A stretch of 64,000 nucleotides of DNA from an uncultured Marinobacter sp. (GCF_913055835.1 NZ_CAJXKQ010000020.1:1-64000); one strand, 5' to 3'; counted from the first letter of the stretch, positions 28,191 to 40,022 are shown. Notes: generated from the sequence alone by a model not told the origin. Numbers and translations are program-made.

Positions 28191-28235
28191 AGTGTCAGCC
28201 CCATGACGGGATTGAATCTCAAAAACGCAGCTGAG

Positions 28236-28264
28236 AGTATGAATTGACCAACCATTTCAGTCAA
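28236..28264 (-). promoter_or_regulatory. iscR promoter with IscR-like half-sites
   Basis: Minus strand -35 TTGACT (28259-28264), 17-base spacer, -10 CATACT (28236-28241). The -35 is part of ATACTTGACT and the spacer contains GGTCAATTCAT. Together these resemble the two arms of a type 1 IscR site, but with wider spacing than the E. coli consensus. Autoregulation is likely by analogy. Confidence 0.6.
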
Positions 28265-28268
28265 GTAT

Positions 28269-29048
28269 TCAGCGCCGCACCTCATCGTCATCGCGGACGC
28301 AATCAAAGTCCTCTTCCTGCAACGGTGGCAGCTCGCCATTCTGGTACTCGCTGTTCACCTTGCGCAACGCCTTGCACATGTTCTCGATACGGTCATCCAC
28401 CGCATGCATGTGGTCAAGCAGTGAGCGCATGGCCCGGGCAACCGGGTCTGGCATTTCCTCGGTCACACCATAGGCGTCGAAGCCCATGCGCTCTTCCATC
28501 TCCTTGCGGCGCGCATCATCTTCGCCTTTGCGTTTGACGATCACCCTGCCGGGAATGCCAACCACCGTCGCGCCCGCGGGCACTTCCTTGGTCACCACGG
28601 AATTGGAGCCGATCTTGGCCCCTTCGCCCACCTCAAACGGCCCCAGAATCTTTGCGCCGGCACCAACCACGACACTGTTACCAATCGTGGGATGGCGCTT
28701 GCCCTTGTTCCAGCTGGTTCCACCCAGCGTAACGCCCTGATAAAGGGTCACGTCGTCGCCGATCACCGTAGTCTCGCCAATGACCACGCCCATGCCGTGG
28801 TCAATGAAGAACCGGCGACCAATCGTCGCGCCCGGATGGATCTCGATGCCAGTCAGCCAACGGGCAATGGTGGAAATGGTGCGAGCAAGCCATTTCAGAC
28901 CGAGACTCCACAACCAATGGGAAAACCGATGGAAAAGCAGTGCGTGCAAGCCCGGGTAGTTAGTCAGAACCTCAAAGGTGTTCCTCGCGGCGGGATCCCG
29001 GTGGAACACGCTATTAATGTCTTCCCGCAAACGCTCAAACATGGCCAT
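28269..29048 (-). CDS. cysE: Serine O-acetyltransferase
   Basis: Product of 259 residues with a helical N-terminal domain and a left-handed beta-helix of hexapeptide repeats ([46 protein letters not shown]). It acetylates serine as the first step to cysteine. Its ATG overlaps the trmJ stop. Location just before iscR links cysteine supply to IscS, as in Pseudomonas. Confidence 0.95.
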   Translation of the reverse strand: MAMFERLREDINSVFHRDPAARNTFEVLTNYPGLHALLFHRFSHWLWSLGLKWLARTISTIARWLTGIEIHPGATIGRRFFIDHGMGVVIGETTVIGDDVTLYQGVTLGGTSWNKGKRHPTIGNSVVVGAGAKILGPFEVGEGAKIGSNSVVTKEVPAGATVVGIPGRVIVKRKGEDDARRKEMEERMGFDAYGVTEEMPDPVARAMRSLLDHMHAVDDRIENMCKALRKVNSEYQNGELPPLQEEDFDCVRDDDEVRR

Positions 29049-29898
29049 TATCCTGTTCCGTCGCCGCAGTTCCGGCCTCGGTTGATTTGCTGTTATTCCG
29101 CGTGCCTGCTGCCTTCTGAACAGCAGTGAGAATACCCCTGAGAATGTTGATTTCCATCTGATCCAGTCTGGCGCGCTGGAACAGTCGCCGCAAGCGCGTC
29201 ATCAGCTGCCTGGGGTTCTCCCGTCGATGGAAATCCACATCGATCAGCACCTGCTCCAGGTGCCCGAAAAAGCCCTCCACATCCTGAACTTTGGCGGGCG
29301 GCACATCCCAACCTTCATCCCCGGGTCTGGTCATCGACTTTAGGTATGGGCTTCCCTCACCGCCTTCAAGGCTTCGCAGATAAAACATGCGCAGTTCATA
29401 ACACATCACCTGTACCGCCATGGCCAGATTGAGGGAGCTGTAATCCGGGTTGGACGGAATATGAATGTGGTAGTGGCAGCGTTGCAGCTCGTCGTTACTC
29501 AGACCATGATTCTCCCGTCCGAACACCATGGCAACCGGGCCGCTTTCGGCATGCCCTGCTGCAGCGGCTGCCGCCTCTGGGGGCGCGCAGACCGGCCAGG
29601 GCACCTTGCGTCCACGGGCACTTGTACCCATCACCAGCACGCAATCGGCCAGGGCATCATCCAGGGAAGAAACAACCTGGGCGTTATCAAGCACATCCGA
29701 AGCACCGGCCGCGCGCGCATAGGAAGCTTCATCCGGAAAAGAACAGGGATTGACCAGCCACAGATTACCCAGCCCCATGTTTTTCATGGCACGGGCGACG
29801 GCGCCGATGTTGCCTGAATGGGATGTTTCTACCAGGACAATCCGGATCTGATCCTGAAATGTTTCCGTCCCTTCCTGTGGAAGTGCGCTTTTGTGCAT
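29035..29898 (-). CDS. trmJ: tRNA (cytidine/uridine-2'-O-)-methyltransferase TrmJ
   Basis: SpoU/TrmH-class knotted methyltransferase of 287 residues. It carries the three SPOUT motifs: [40 protein letters not shown] and [18 protein letters not shown]. It 2'-O-methylates position 32 of several tRNAs. The ATG at 29898 is preferred; an in-frame TTG lies 15 bases upstream and neither has a strong ribosome-binding site. The gene is divergent from suhB, as in Pseudomonas. Confidence 0.93.
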   Translation of the reverse strand: MHKSALPQEGTETFQDQIRIVLVETSHSGNIGAVARAMKNMGLGNLWLVNPCSFPDEASYARAAGASDVLDNAQVVSSLDDALADCVLVMGTSARGRKVPWPVCAPPEAAAAAAGHAESGPVAMVFGRENHGLSNDELQRCHYHIHIPSNPDYSSLNLAMAVQVMCYELRMFYLRSLEGGEGSPYLKSMTRPGDEGWDVPPAKVQDVEGFFGHLEQVLIDVDFHRRENPRQLMTRLRRLFQRARLDQMEINILRGILTAVQKAAGTRNNSKSTEAGTAATEQDNGHV

Positions 29899-30081
29899 TG
29901 TTAGCAGGCCCAAGGTTATTGATCAGGGCGGCAATGATAACAGAAAGCACCGGCCCCCTGCCCCTCCGGAGAACCCGTAACCTCTGGTTATCCGTGCTAT
30001 TGCGGAGTCAAAAAACATACAAGCGGGGTGATCTTTTGCTATGATACCCGGCCTTCACACACCCGGATAACGAACACTCAG

Positions 30082-30882
30082 ATGCAACCAGCTATTAAAA
30101 TGGCCCTGCGCGTCGCGCGTCAGGGGTCCGATTATCTGAAAGCCCATTTCGAGCGCCAGGAACCCACCGGCAAGGACGACTCCGAACGCCGTCGTCAGCT
30201 GGAGCGGGTTGAGCAGTCTATCTACGATAACTTTGCCGAACAGCTCGAAAAGGCCTACAAGGACCACAGCATCGCGCCCTTGAACGAAGCGAATGCCGGA
30301 ACCAGCGAAAAAAGCTGGCATATTTTTCCAGTCCTGGGCCGTGAGAATTTCCTTCGGGGCATTCCGGAGTTTGCTCTGGCACTGTCCCAGAAGAAGAATA
30401 ACCGTACCGAGAACCTGCTACTGGTGAACCCGGTTACCGGCGAGGAATACTCCGCCAGCCGTGGCCACGGTGCCGCCCTGAACAGCCGCCGGGTTCGGGC
30501 TTCGGAAATCAAGCTGCCCGAGAAAGCCGCCATCGCCACCAACCTGCTGGACCAGGCCCGCAAGAGCGAGGATCCGATGCTCTGGGGCGAAATGGCCGCT
30601 GTACTGGCGCGGGATTCCGGCATGTTCCGCACATCTGGCTGCGTGGTACTGGACATTGCTCGGGTTTCCGCGGGCCTGATGGACGCGGCGATCATCTTCC
30701 GGCCGGAAGCCACCGATCTGGATCTGGGCGTCACACTGGCCATGGAATCCGGCGCACTGACAGGTGACTTCTCCGGTAACCCCTCGACCGGTAACGCCCG
30801 CCAACTGGTAGTGGCAAACCCGAAACTGTTCCGTGAAGTTTTGAAAGTACTGCACCCGTTCCGGGGCCGCCTGCCCCGCTGA
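30082..30882 (+). CDS. suhB: SuhB-family inositol monophosphatase homologue, catalytically degenerate
   Basis: Product of 266 residues, aligning end to end with SuhB (MQPAIKMALRVARQGSDYL; FTASRG-like YSASRGHGAALNSRRVRAS). In active enzymes the metal site is W-x-I-D-P-L-D-G-T-T-N-F; here it is WHIFPVLGRENF (about 79-90), so both Asp residues are gone (to F and L). The GEE segment is replaced by NEANAG. Only the Asp near 214 may remain. It should not hydrolyse inositol phosphate. SuhB also has a non-enzymatic role in rRNA antitermination, which may be what is conserved. Position beside trmJ and secF matches Pseudomonas suhB. Confidence 0.88.
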   Translation: MQPAIKMALRVARQGSDYLKAHFERQEPTGKDDSERRRQLERVEQSIYDNFAEQLEKAYKDHSIAPLNEANAGTSEKSWHIFPVLGRENFLRGIPEFALALSQKKNNRTENLLLVNPVTGEEYSASRGHGAALNSRRVRASEIKLPEKAAIATNLLDQARKSEDPMLWGEMAAVLARDSGMFRTSGCVVLDIARVSAGLMDAAIIFRPEATDLDLGVTLAMESGALTGDFSGNPSTGNARQLVVANPKLFREVLKVLHPFRGRLPR

Positions 30883-30906
30883 GGCTGTCAGTTCTTGCGA
30901 GCATAA

Positions 30907-30939
30907 GAAAACCGCCAACGTCATGTGGCGGTTTTTTTT
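30907..30939. terminator. Rho-independent terminator of suhB
   Basis: AAAACCGCCA, eight-base loop, TGGCGG and TTTTTTTT, 25 bases after the suhB stop. The A-run on the other side lets it also end the convergent secDF transcript. Confidence 0.92.
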
Positions 30940-30966
30940 GTGCCTGAATCTGATGAACCGGGCCGG

Positions 30967-31920
30967 TTACATCCTGTTCAGCCATTCAGGCGGTTGCTCT
31001 TCCTCATCCGGATTTTCCGCGCCTTCCTTCGGCGGAACAATCAGATCGTCACGGGATACACCCATAACCATCAGAAGATTCGCGGACACGTAGATGGATG
31101 AGTAGGTACCGACAATCACACCTATAATCAGGGCCAGGGCGAAGTTGTTAATCGCCTCACCACCCAGGAAATACAGGGCGAAAAGCACTACGAGCGTTGT
31201 ACCGGATGTATTGATGGTCCGAGCGATGGTCTGGTGAATCGACTCGTTGATAATGTCCCAGGGCTCACCCACTCTCATCTTGCGGAAATTTTCACGAATA
31301 CGGTCAGCAACAACGATGGTGTCGTTCAGCGAGTAGCCGATAACGGCAAGCAGAGCCGCCAGAACCGTAAGATCGAAGGTCCACTGGAACAGGGCAAAGA
31401 CACCCAGAACGATAATCACATCGTGAGCCAGGGGCACCACCGAGGCAATACCGAACTTGAACTGGAAGCGCATACCCACGTAGATGAGCACAACTGCCAG
31501 CGCAATCAGCAGGCCCAATCCACTGTCTTCCTTGAGTTCTTCCCCAACCTGGGAGCCGACGAACTCGGAACTGATCAGCTCTAGCTCTGCACCACCCTCT
31601 TTCAGGGTTCGGGTGACTTCCGGGGCCAGTTGGTCATTGTCGGCCTCGGCCATCCGCACCAGCACCGTAGTGTCAGCCCCAAAGTTCTGGACGGAGAACT
31701 GCTCATAACCGGCGGCATCAAGCCTGGAACGAATTTCGTCAAGCTGCGGCGCCTCTGCGTATTCGAATTCAACAGAGGTACCGCCGGTGAAGTCCATACC
31801 CAGATTCAGGCCACGGGTAGCCAGTAGCGCAATGGATACAACGATCAGCGAAATAGAAATTACGGAAGCAATCTTCCGCAACCCCATGAAATCAAACGGT
31901 TGCTTCTGATCTTCAGACAT
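30967..31920 (-). CDS. secF: Protein translocase subunit SecF
   Basis: Product of 317 residues with six membrane helices and the family motifs NLGMDFTGG near the N-terminus and the VVADRIRENFRKMR loop. With SecD it uses proton flow to pull exported proteins across the inner membrane. The ATG at 31920 (MSEDQKQ) overlaps the secD stop, so translation is coupled; a longer frame starting inside secD is not needed. Last gene of the queA-tgt-yajC-secD-secF run. Confidence 0.96.
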   Translation of the reverse strand: MSEDQKQPFDFMGLRKIASVISISLIVVSIALLATRGLNLGMDFTGGTSVEFEYAEAPQLDEIRSRLDAAGYEQFSVQNFGADTTVLVRMAEADNDQLAPEVTRTLKEGGAELELISSEFVGSQVGEELKEDSGLGLLIALAVVLIYVGMRFQFKFGIASVVPLAHDVIIVLGVFALFQWTFDLTVLAALLAVIGYSLNDTIVVADRIRENFRKMRVGEPWDIINESIHQTIARTINTSGTTLVVLFALYFLGGEAINNFALALIIGVIVGTYSSIYVSANLLMVMGVSRDDLIVPPKEGAENPDEEEQPPEWLNRM

Positions 31921-33787
31921 TGGCGAGCTTTCCTCCGATCGACAGCTTCTCGACCCTGCGGCCGCCGTAAACAATGTTAACGATGCTCCGGCTGACCATC
32001 AGGCCAGAGAACATCGACGTCAGGATCCCGATGCACAGTGTTACCGCAAAGCCTTTCACCGGGCCGGAACCCATGGCAAACAGAATCACGGCAACCAGCA
32101 AGGTAGTGATATTGGCATCAAAGATGGAAACGAAAGCCCGGGAATAGCCAGAGTTGATGGCCGTCTGGGGCGGCACACCGGCTTTAAGCTCTTCCTTGAT
32201 ACGCTCAAAGATAAGCACGTTGGCATCCACAGCCATACCCACCGTCAAGACGATACCGGCAATACCCGGCAAGGTCAGTGTCGCCGACAGGATCGACATG
32301 CAGGCTACCAGCAGCATCAGGTTCAGGGTCAGGGCAATGTTTGCCACAACGCCGAACCCACGGTAATAAACAAGCATATACAAGAGCACCAGGCCGAAGC
32401 CAAGCGCTACCGACATCATGCCGGCATCAATATTCTTCTGACCAAGGCTAGGCCCGATGGTCCGCTCCTGAACGAAGTACATCGGAGCCGCCAGCGCGCC
32501 AGCACGCAGCAGCAGTGCGAGCTCTGCGGCCTCCGGGATGGAATCAAGCCCGGTAATGCGGAAGCTGCTACCCAAAGCGGACTGCACGGTGGCAAGGCTG
32601 ATAATGCCTTTCTCCACAACGCGGTTCTCGACTTCCTGGGGCTCACCATCCACCATTCTGGTTTCGGTTTCCGTGCGGTACTCAATAAAGAGCACCGCCA
32701 TCCTGCGACCAATGGCATTTCGGGTTGCCCGATTCATCAGGTCGCCACCAACAGAGTCCATGGTGATGTTCACCTGGGGCTGGCCGTTCTCATCAAAAGC
32801 CTGCTGGGCATTGGCCACGTTGTTACCGGTAGCAATCACCTCCTGCTCAAGGCGCGCGGTACGCTGGGGCTGATCCCGGAAACTGAATTCCTCGGTTTCG
32901 CTACTCGGGGCGTCCTGACGCGCCTCCATACGGAACTCAAGGTTTGCGGTGGCGCCAAGAACACGCTTGGCCTGTGCGGTGTCCTGCACACCCGGCAACT
33001 CAACGATAATGCGATCGGCACCCTGCTGTTGAACCAGGGGCTCTGCAACGCCCAGCTCATTTACCCGGTTACGGATGGTTGTCAGGTTTTGCTCAAGCGC
33101 GTAATCCTGAATTGCGGACACTTCTGCTTCTGAAAGAGTCAGCACCAGGAGAAACTCATCACCTTCGGTCTGTTCATCGAGAAGGAATTCGTTGTACTGG
33201 TCACGGACCATATTGAAGGCTTCGGTACGGGACTCTTCATCCCTGAAGCTGAGAACGATCTCCCGATTTTCCTGTACATCCCCGCCACGGTAACGGATCC
33301 GCTCTTCCCGCAGTTCACGCTTGATCTGGCCGGACATGGCTTCCAGACGCTGGCTGACTGCCGTTTCCATGTCGACTTCCAGCAGGAAGTGAACACCGCC
33401 GCGAAGGTCCAGGCCCAACTTCATCGGGCCGGCACCGAGACTTTTCAGCCATTCCGGCGTGGAGGCCGCCATGTTCAGCGCCACCAGGTATTCGCTGCCA
33501 AGGGCAGCCTGCACCAGGGGACGAGCCTGCAATTGGTCTTCTGAGTTGGTGAGACGGATCAGAGCATCCCGATCCTGAAGAGTACTGCTTTTCACCTCGA
33601 TACCGCGGCGCTCCAGAACATCCACCGCCCTGTCGAGCACACCGGCATTAACCTCGGTGCTGCTGCGGGCGCCAGTGATCTGGATCGCGTAATCGTCGGG
33701 GAAGAGGTTGGGCAAAGCGTAGATAAACCCGATCACGAGCGCGACCAGGATAACCAGGTTTTTCCAAAGCGGATACTTGTTCAGCAT
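31913..33787 (-). CDS. secD: Protein translocase subunit SecD
   Basis: Product of 624 residues: one N-terminal helix (about 9-28), a large periplasmic P1 domain with GLDLRGGVHFLLEVDM, and five C-terminal helices including GMAVDANVLIFERIKEEL, which holds the conserved Asp of the proton path. Works with SecF and YajC at SecYEG. A long inverted repeat lies in the yajC-secD gap just before its start. Confidence 0.97.
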   Translation of the reverse strand: MLNKYPLWKNLVILVALVIGFIYALPNLFPDDYAIQITGARSSTEVNAGVLDRAVDVLERRGIEVKSSTLQDRDALIRLTNSEDQLQARPLVQAALGSEYLVALNMAASTPEWLKSLGAGPMKLGLDLRGGVHFLLEVDMETAVSQRLEAMSGQIKRELREERIRYRGGDVQENREIVLSFRDEESRTEAFNMVRDQYNEFLLDEQTEGDEFLLVLTLSEAEVSAIQDYALEQNLTTIRNRVNELGVAEPLVQQQGADRIIVELPGVQDTAQAKRVLGATANLEFRMEARQDAPSSETEEFSFRDQPQRTARLEQEVIATGNNVANAQQAFDENGQPQVNITMDSVGGDLMNRATRNAIGRRMAVLFIEYRTETETRMVDGEPQEVENRVVEKGIISLATVQSALGSSFRITGLDSIPEAAELALLLRAGALAAPMYFVQERTIGPSLGQKNIDAGMMSVALGFGLVLLYMLVYYRGFGVVANIALTLNLMLLVACMSILSATLTLPGIAGIVLTVGMAVDANVLIFERIKEELKAGVPPQTAINSGYSRAFVSIFDANITTLLVAVILFAMGSGPVKGFAVTLCIGILTSMFSGLMVSRSIVNIVYGGRRVEKLSIGGKLANV

Positions 33788-33798
33788 GGGATCCCTTG

Positions 33799-33870
33799 TA
33801 GCCGGCCTGGTGGCCGGCCTTGGTGTTTCAGCCAGGAAGATTCAGACCGGCCACCAGGGATGGCCGGCTA
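33799..33870. repeat. Long imperfect inverted repeat in the yajC-secD gap
   Basis: Arms 33799-33819 (TAGCCGGCCTGGTGGCCGG...) and 33847-33870 (...CCGGCCACCAGGGATGGCCGGCTA) pair over about 19 bases with a small bulge, leaving a loop of about 27 bases. On the secD transcript it would form a very stable hairpin ending about 12 bases before the secD ATG, close to the ribosome-binding region. It could limit secD translation or protect the yajC end of a processed mRNA. Confidence 0.7.
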
Positions 33871-33881
33871 AATGGCCCCGC

Positions 33882-34244
33882 TCAGATGTCCTTGAGCGTG
33901 CCCTTCGGCAGAGCTGCTGCCACGGCTACTTTCTGGACCTTGATCTCTACGTTATCGGCAACTTCCACAACGATAAAATCGTCGGTTACCTTGGTGATCT
34001 TGCCGGCAACGCCACCGGAAGTGACAACTTCGTCACCCTTGTTCAGGCCGGACATCAGGGCTTTGTGCTCTTTCGCACGCTTGGACTGCGGGCGCCAGAT
34101 CAGGAAATAGAAAATCAGGATGAAGCCTGCAAAAAAGATTACCTGGCCCATAACACCCATTCCCTGAGCACCCGGATCCTGTGCCATGGCCAGAGCAGGC
34201 ATCAGAGCCAAAAGGCCGGCAACGAGCATTTTAATAGATTTCAT
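33882..34244 (-). CDS. yajC: Preprotein translocase accessory subunit YajC
   Basis: Product of 120 residues. One membrane helix (about 33-50, FFAGFILIFYFLIWRPQ) follows a hydrophobic N-terminus that may act as a signal (ALAMAQ). The cytoplasmic domain has GDEVVTSGGVAGKITKV, diagnostic for the family. Binds SecDF. The ATG at 34244 follows CGGAGAT and gives the normal length; a longer frame starts 33 bases upstream. Confidence 0.94.
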   Translation of the reverse strand: MKSIKMLVAGLLALMPALAMAQDPGAQGMGVMGQVIFFAGFILIFYFLIWRPQSKRAKEHKALMSGLNKGDEVVTSGGVAGKITKVTDDFIVVEVADNVEIKVQKVAVAAALPKGTLKDI

Positions 34245-34273
34245 TGAATATCTCCGTTGGTTTAGCGAATAGA

Positions 34274-36513
<2,240 letters not shown>

Positions 36514-36548
36514 GGAATGGACTGTTAACGACGCCGAAGGAAAGAAGA

Positions 36549-36635
36549 TGGTAGCGGCGGGCGGACTCGAACCGCCACGGGTTTTACCCCAACGGATTTT
36601 GAATCCGTCGTGTCTACCAATTTCACCACGCCGCC
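36549..36635 (-). tRNA. tRNA-Leu (CAA)
   Basis: Class II tRNA of 87 bases with a long variable arm. Acceptor GGCGGCG pairs with CGCCGCT (one G-U pair); D-arm GGTGAAATTGGTAGACAC; anticodon stem ACGGA around TTCAAAA; T-arm GGTTCGAGTCC; encoded CCA. The CAA anticodon reads TTG. Confidence 0.96.
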
Positions 36636-36652
36636 ATCGGAGAGTGTTGGGG

Positions 36653-36680
36653 ATTATACTGAGCTAAATCGCGAAAGCAA
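36653..36680 (-). promoter_or_regulatory. Promoter of tRNA-Leu
   Basis: Minus strand -10 TATAAT (36653-36658) with -35 TTGCTT (36675-36680) at 16 bases. Strong -10, weak -35. It lies between the flgL hairpin and the tRNA. Confidence 0.65.
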
Positions 36681-36684
36681 TAAG

Positions 36685-36708
36685 CCAGCGGACACAACTG
36701 CCCGCTGG
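36685..36708 (-). terminator. Hairpin after flgL
   Basis: CCAGCGG and CCGCTGG form a seven-base-pair stem with a ten-base loop, 10 bases after the flgL stop. The tail (CTTATTGCTTTC) is only moderately T-rich and overlaps the tRNA-Leu promoter -35. It probably ends the flagellar operon. Confidence 0.6.
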
Positions 36709-36717
36709 TTCAGATAT

Positions 36718-37935
36718 TTACAATCTGTCGAACAAGGACAGTTGCGAAACCTGCGCAAATGACTGCTGAGCGGCCTGCAGCACAAAGCTCTGGAAACTCA
36801 GATTGCTGATCGCTTCTGCGTAGTCCACATCCTGTAACTGGGAGCGGATTTCATTGGTGTAGACCGAAGAATCCTCAAGGAAGGTCTTGGTCGATTCGAC
36901 CGCGTTCATCCGGCCACCCAGTTCGGTCTGTTTGAGGATAATGCTCTCCTGGGCGTTATCCAGGTTGATCAGGGAATTGGCAATCAGGTCATCGTACTCG
37001 GCCTGGCCGCCGGGACTGCTCTTGTCGATGCTGTTCAGGCCGGCAATCAGGTTTTCGATGGTGCCGAACACTGACTGCTTTTCGTTGATCTTTAGTGTAA
37101 ATGCATCGCCGGGTACGGCATCAGTGATCGTTGCCTCTACACCGGCAACCACAAACGGCTCACCACTTTGATAACTTCCCGGGACGACGGGAGGATTACC
37201 TCCTTGGCTGTCTGTTGCTATTAAATTCCCGCTCGCGTCAATCTGGATCGAGATATCATCCGGAAATCCCCCTGAATAGGCCGCGGTAAGATCAGCATCA
37301 CTCACTACTTCCACACCGGAAATTCGGGCATCCGCGCTAGTCCCAACGGCCTTCTCTCCAACTGCAGCAGCCGGGATCCTAACAAAGATATCTTTGCCAT
37401 TGTCGCTGATAGGAACGGTCACGCCGTCATCGATTTCAAGCCCCCGTTGACCTTCGTCGCCCTGATAGGTCCAGCTCCCAAACTCGTCTTGCTCAAACGC
37501 CTTTACGGAGCCCTGGAACCCGCTAAATATATACTCGCCAGACGCATCCCGTGTATTGGCAATATTCGCCAGCTGCCCCAGACGCTCTTCCAGCTCGGAA
37601 GAAATCGAGCGCCGGTCGTTGGCCGACAGCGATCCGTTACCCGCCTGAACAGTTAACTCGCGGATCCGCTGAATCACATCGATTGAGCTTTCCAGAGCAC
37701 TCTCTTCCTGCTTCAGACGATTGTCCGCCAGATCGACATTGCGCTGATAGGTTTCAACCCGCGACAGCTCCTGGTCCAGTTTCAAAATCCGCGCCGCAGC
37801 AACCGGATCGTCCGATGGTTTGTTCACCCGCTTGCCAGTGGAGATCTGCTGCTGGGTATTGTTCAGGTTGGTATTTAGCTCCTGGAGCCGATTGATACCG
37901 CCTGAGAAAATCTGCTGTGATGAAATTCTGATCAT
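36718..37935 (-). CDS. flgL: Flagellar hook-filament junction protein FlgL
   Basis: Product of 405 residues, flagellin-like. The N-terminal helices carry MIRISSQQIFSGG and QQQISTGKRVNKPSDDP; the C-terminal helix ends FAQVSQLSLFDRL. It joins the hook-associated FlgK ring to the filament. The central part (about 195-285) is less conserved and a little lower in G+C, as usual for the exposed domain. Last gene of the flgF-flgL operon. Confidence 0.94.
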   Translation of the reverse strand: MIRISSQQIFSGGINRLQELNTNLNNTQQQISTGKRVNKPSDDPVAAARILKLDQELSRVETYQRNVDLADNRLKQEESALESSIDVIQRIRELTVQAGNGSLSANDRRSISSELEERLGQLANIANTRDASGEYIFSGFQGSVKAFEQDEFGSWTYQGDEGQRGLEIDDGVTVPISDNGKDIFVRIPAAAVGEKAVGTSADARISGVEVVSDADLTAAYSGGFPDDISIQIDASGNLIATDSQGGNPPVVPGSYQSGEPFVVAGVEATITDAVPGDAFTLKINEKQSVFGTIENLIAGLNSIDKSSPGGQAEYDDLIANSLINLDNAQESIILKQTELGGRMNAVESTKTFLEDSSVYTNEIRSQLQDVDYAEAISNLSFQSFVLQAAQQSFAQVSQLSLFDRL

Positions 37936-37953
37936 GTCACATCACCTCAACCA

Positions 37954-40017
37954 TTACCGGAAACTCTGCAACAGGGTGTTGAACAGGTCCTGAGCCACCG
38001 ACATCACCTGGGCCGAGGCATTGTATGCGGCCTGATACTGGATCAGGCGGCCGGCTTCTTCATCCAGGTTGACGCCGGATACCGATTCCCGCTGATTGGT
38101 CGACTGTTCCAGAAGGGTCTTGCCGGCATCCACATCCAGTTGACTCTGGCGTGTTTTGACACCGATGTCTTCAACCAGCCCCGCATAGCCTTCTGCAAAG
38201 CTCTGACTGCCGCCATTAAGCGTATTTGCTGTTCCAAAGGCGGCAAGAAGTTCCGCATTTCGGTTATCAGAAACGCCATTGGAATTGAATTCAATGGTGA
38301 ATTTGTCACCTTCGAATCCGGTGGCAGCATTGGCGACTGCCGGCTTACCAGTCATCCGGAACTGAAAACCTTGATAATCTGAACCTGCCGCAGCAGGGTC
38401 TTCTTCGAATAGATTATTAATTCTTTGCGGATCGTATTCACCACTGGCCACCACATTGTTGGGCGGCGCCGAATTGTCCGTCACCGAATACAAAATTCCT
38501 GTTGAACCGCCCGGTTCGAATGACACAGTGAGCGGGCCATTTGCCAACGTCCCGGAAGATTGAAAACCAGGCAACAACGAATTGGTAAACGGATTTCTGA
38601 CATCTAGCATAGTGCCCTGATCAATCTCAGCCGTGCCAATGTTATCGTCACCGGCGCTCGCGCGGATTGGGCTAGCAAAAGCCAGATCTTCTTCACGGCT
38701 AACGACAAGGCCAATGCTCTCCGCCGCATTCCGGCTGGGCTGAATCAGGTATTTATCACCGGCATTGAAGGTGCCGCCTTCAACCCGGATATTGAAGCCG
38801 GGCATACTTATCTCAGACTGGGCAGGGTCCGGCAAACGCCCCTGGTTCACGGTTTTCCCAGTTGCCTGGTCAATCAATTCGTAGCTCCGCCCGTCGCCAC
38901 TGAACTGGAGGGTCCAGCGTCCTGCAGGAAGAGCCGAGCTGTCCGTTATTTCCACGGCCAATTGGCCGGTGGTGGCCGGCGCGTTATTGCCATTGGGAAC
39001 CACCCGGCTCCGTTGCGCCTCAAGCGAATTGATATCGGTGAAGAACAGACCACCGAGCTCGCCTTCCAGATCCATCCCGATTTCATGCTGGTGGTTCATG
39101 GTGTCGGACAGCGCAATGGCAATTCTGCCAAGCTCATCGAAGGCCGGCTTCAGGCCTTCGGTATCGAAACGCAGAAGCCCGCCCAGCTTGCCGCCGGTAA
39201 TCTGCTCATCAATATTGAGCGTGCGCCCACCGTTGCTCAGGGTGAATTCTAGACGAGTCGGATCCTCGGCGTTCTCACGGGTACCCAGGGTCGATGCATT
39301 GCTGCCAACCACCAGGGAAAGACCGTTCGACAGGGAAACGTTAACCTGGCTGCCGTCAGTCGGCGTGACCTTGATACTCACCAGCTCCGAAAGCTGGCGC
39401 AGTTTCTCGTCGCGCTTGTCCAGCAACTCGTTTGGCATTTGCCCCTGGGCAATGCCCGGTGATTCCGAAATTGCCAGGTTCAGTTCTGCAATGCTCTTCA
39501 GCAGCGTATTGGCATCTTTCACACCCTGCTGCATCTGGGTCTTGATGGACTCCCGCTGCTGGATGAACTCCTGATTCAGGGCCTGGAACCGGTTAACAAC
39601 CTGCTGTGCCTCGCTCAAAACCAGCTGGCGCTGAGGCAGAGACGTCGGATCTTCGGCGGCGTTCTGAAGGCTGGCGAAAAAGTTGTTCAGGGCATTGCTG
39701 AGGCCCGTGGTTTCGCCTCCCAGCAGGTTATCCAGCCTGGAGAGCTCCGAGTTGAGGGCTTGCTGTTCGCCATAAAGCGTACTGTCCTCACGCACTTGCT
39801 GAACCAGGTATTCATTGGCCAGACGGCGAATGTCAGCAACGTTCACGCCGCTGCCAATGGTGCCCGCGCCGGTGCGCTGGCCTTCCTGGGTTTCAAACAG
39901 TACTTCCTGGCGACTGTAACCCGGTGTGTTGGCGTTGGTTATATTGTTGCCGGTCGTGTTCAGCGCTGCCTGATGACTGAGGATGCCGGTCAGACCAATA
40001 CCTATTAGCCCTGCCAT
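37954..40017 (-). CDS. flgK: Flagellar hook-associated protein FlgK
   Basis: Product of 687 residues. The N-terminus has the rod/hook signature GIGLTGILSHQAALNTTGNNITNANTPGY. The C-terminus carries the matching helical segment (VNLDEEAGRLIQYQAAYNASAQVMSVAQDLFNTLLQSF). It forms the first junction ring above the hook. The middle (about 430-600) has lower G+C and weaker conservation, typical of the exposed domains. Six bases separate its start from the flgJ stop. Confidence 0.95.
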   Translation of the reverse strand: MAGLIGIGLTGILSHQAALNTTGNNITNANTPGYSRQEVLFETQEGQRTGAGTIGSGVNVADIRRLANEYLVQQVREDSTLYGEQQALNSELSRLDNLLGGETTGLSNALNNFFASLQNAAEDPTSLPQRQLVLSEAQQVVNRFQALNQEFIQQRESIKTQMQQGVKDANTLLKSIAELNLAISESPGIAQGQMPNELLDKRDEKLRQLSELVSIKVTPTDGSQVNVSLSNGLSLVVGSNASTLGTRENAEDPTRLEFTLSNGGRTLNIDEQITGGKLGGLLRFDTEGLKPAFDELGRIAIALSDTMNHQHEIGMDLEGELGGLFFTDINSLEAQRSRVVPNGNNAPATTGQLAVEITDSSALPAGRWTLQFSGDGRSYELIDQATGKTVNQGRLPDPAQSEISMPGFNIRVEGGTFNAGDKYLIQPSRNAAESIGLVVSREEDLAFASPIRASAGDDNIGTAEIDQGTMLDVRNPFTNSLLPGFQSSGTLANGPLTVSFEPGGSTGILYSVTDNSAPPNNVVASGEYDPQRINNLFEEDPAAAGSDYQGFQFRMTGKPAVANAATGFEGDKFTIEFNSNGVSDNRNAELLAAFGTANTLNGGSQSFAEGYAGLVEDIGVKTRQSQLDVDAGKTLLEQSTNQRESVSGVNLDEEAGRLIQYQAAYNASAQVMSVAQDLFNTLLQSFR

Positions 40018-40022
40018 AAGGT

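Noticed and set aside
28236..28275. Canonical type 1 IscR palindrome before iscR
   Set aside because: Half-sites ATACTTGACT and GGTCAATTCAT are present but with wider spacing than the E. coli consensus, so only IscR-like half-sites are claimed.
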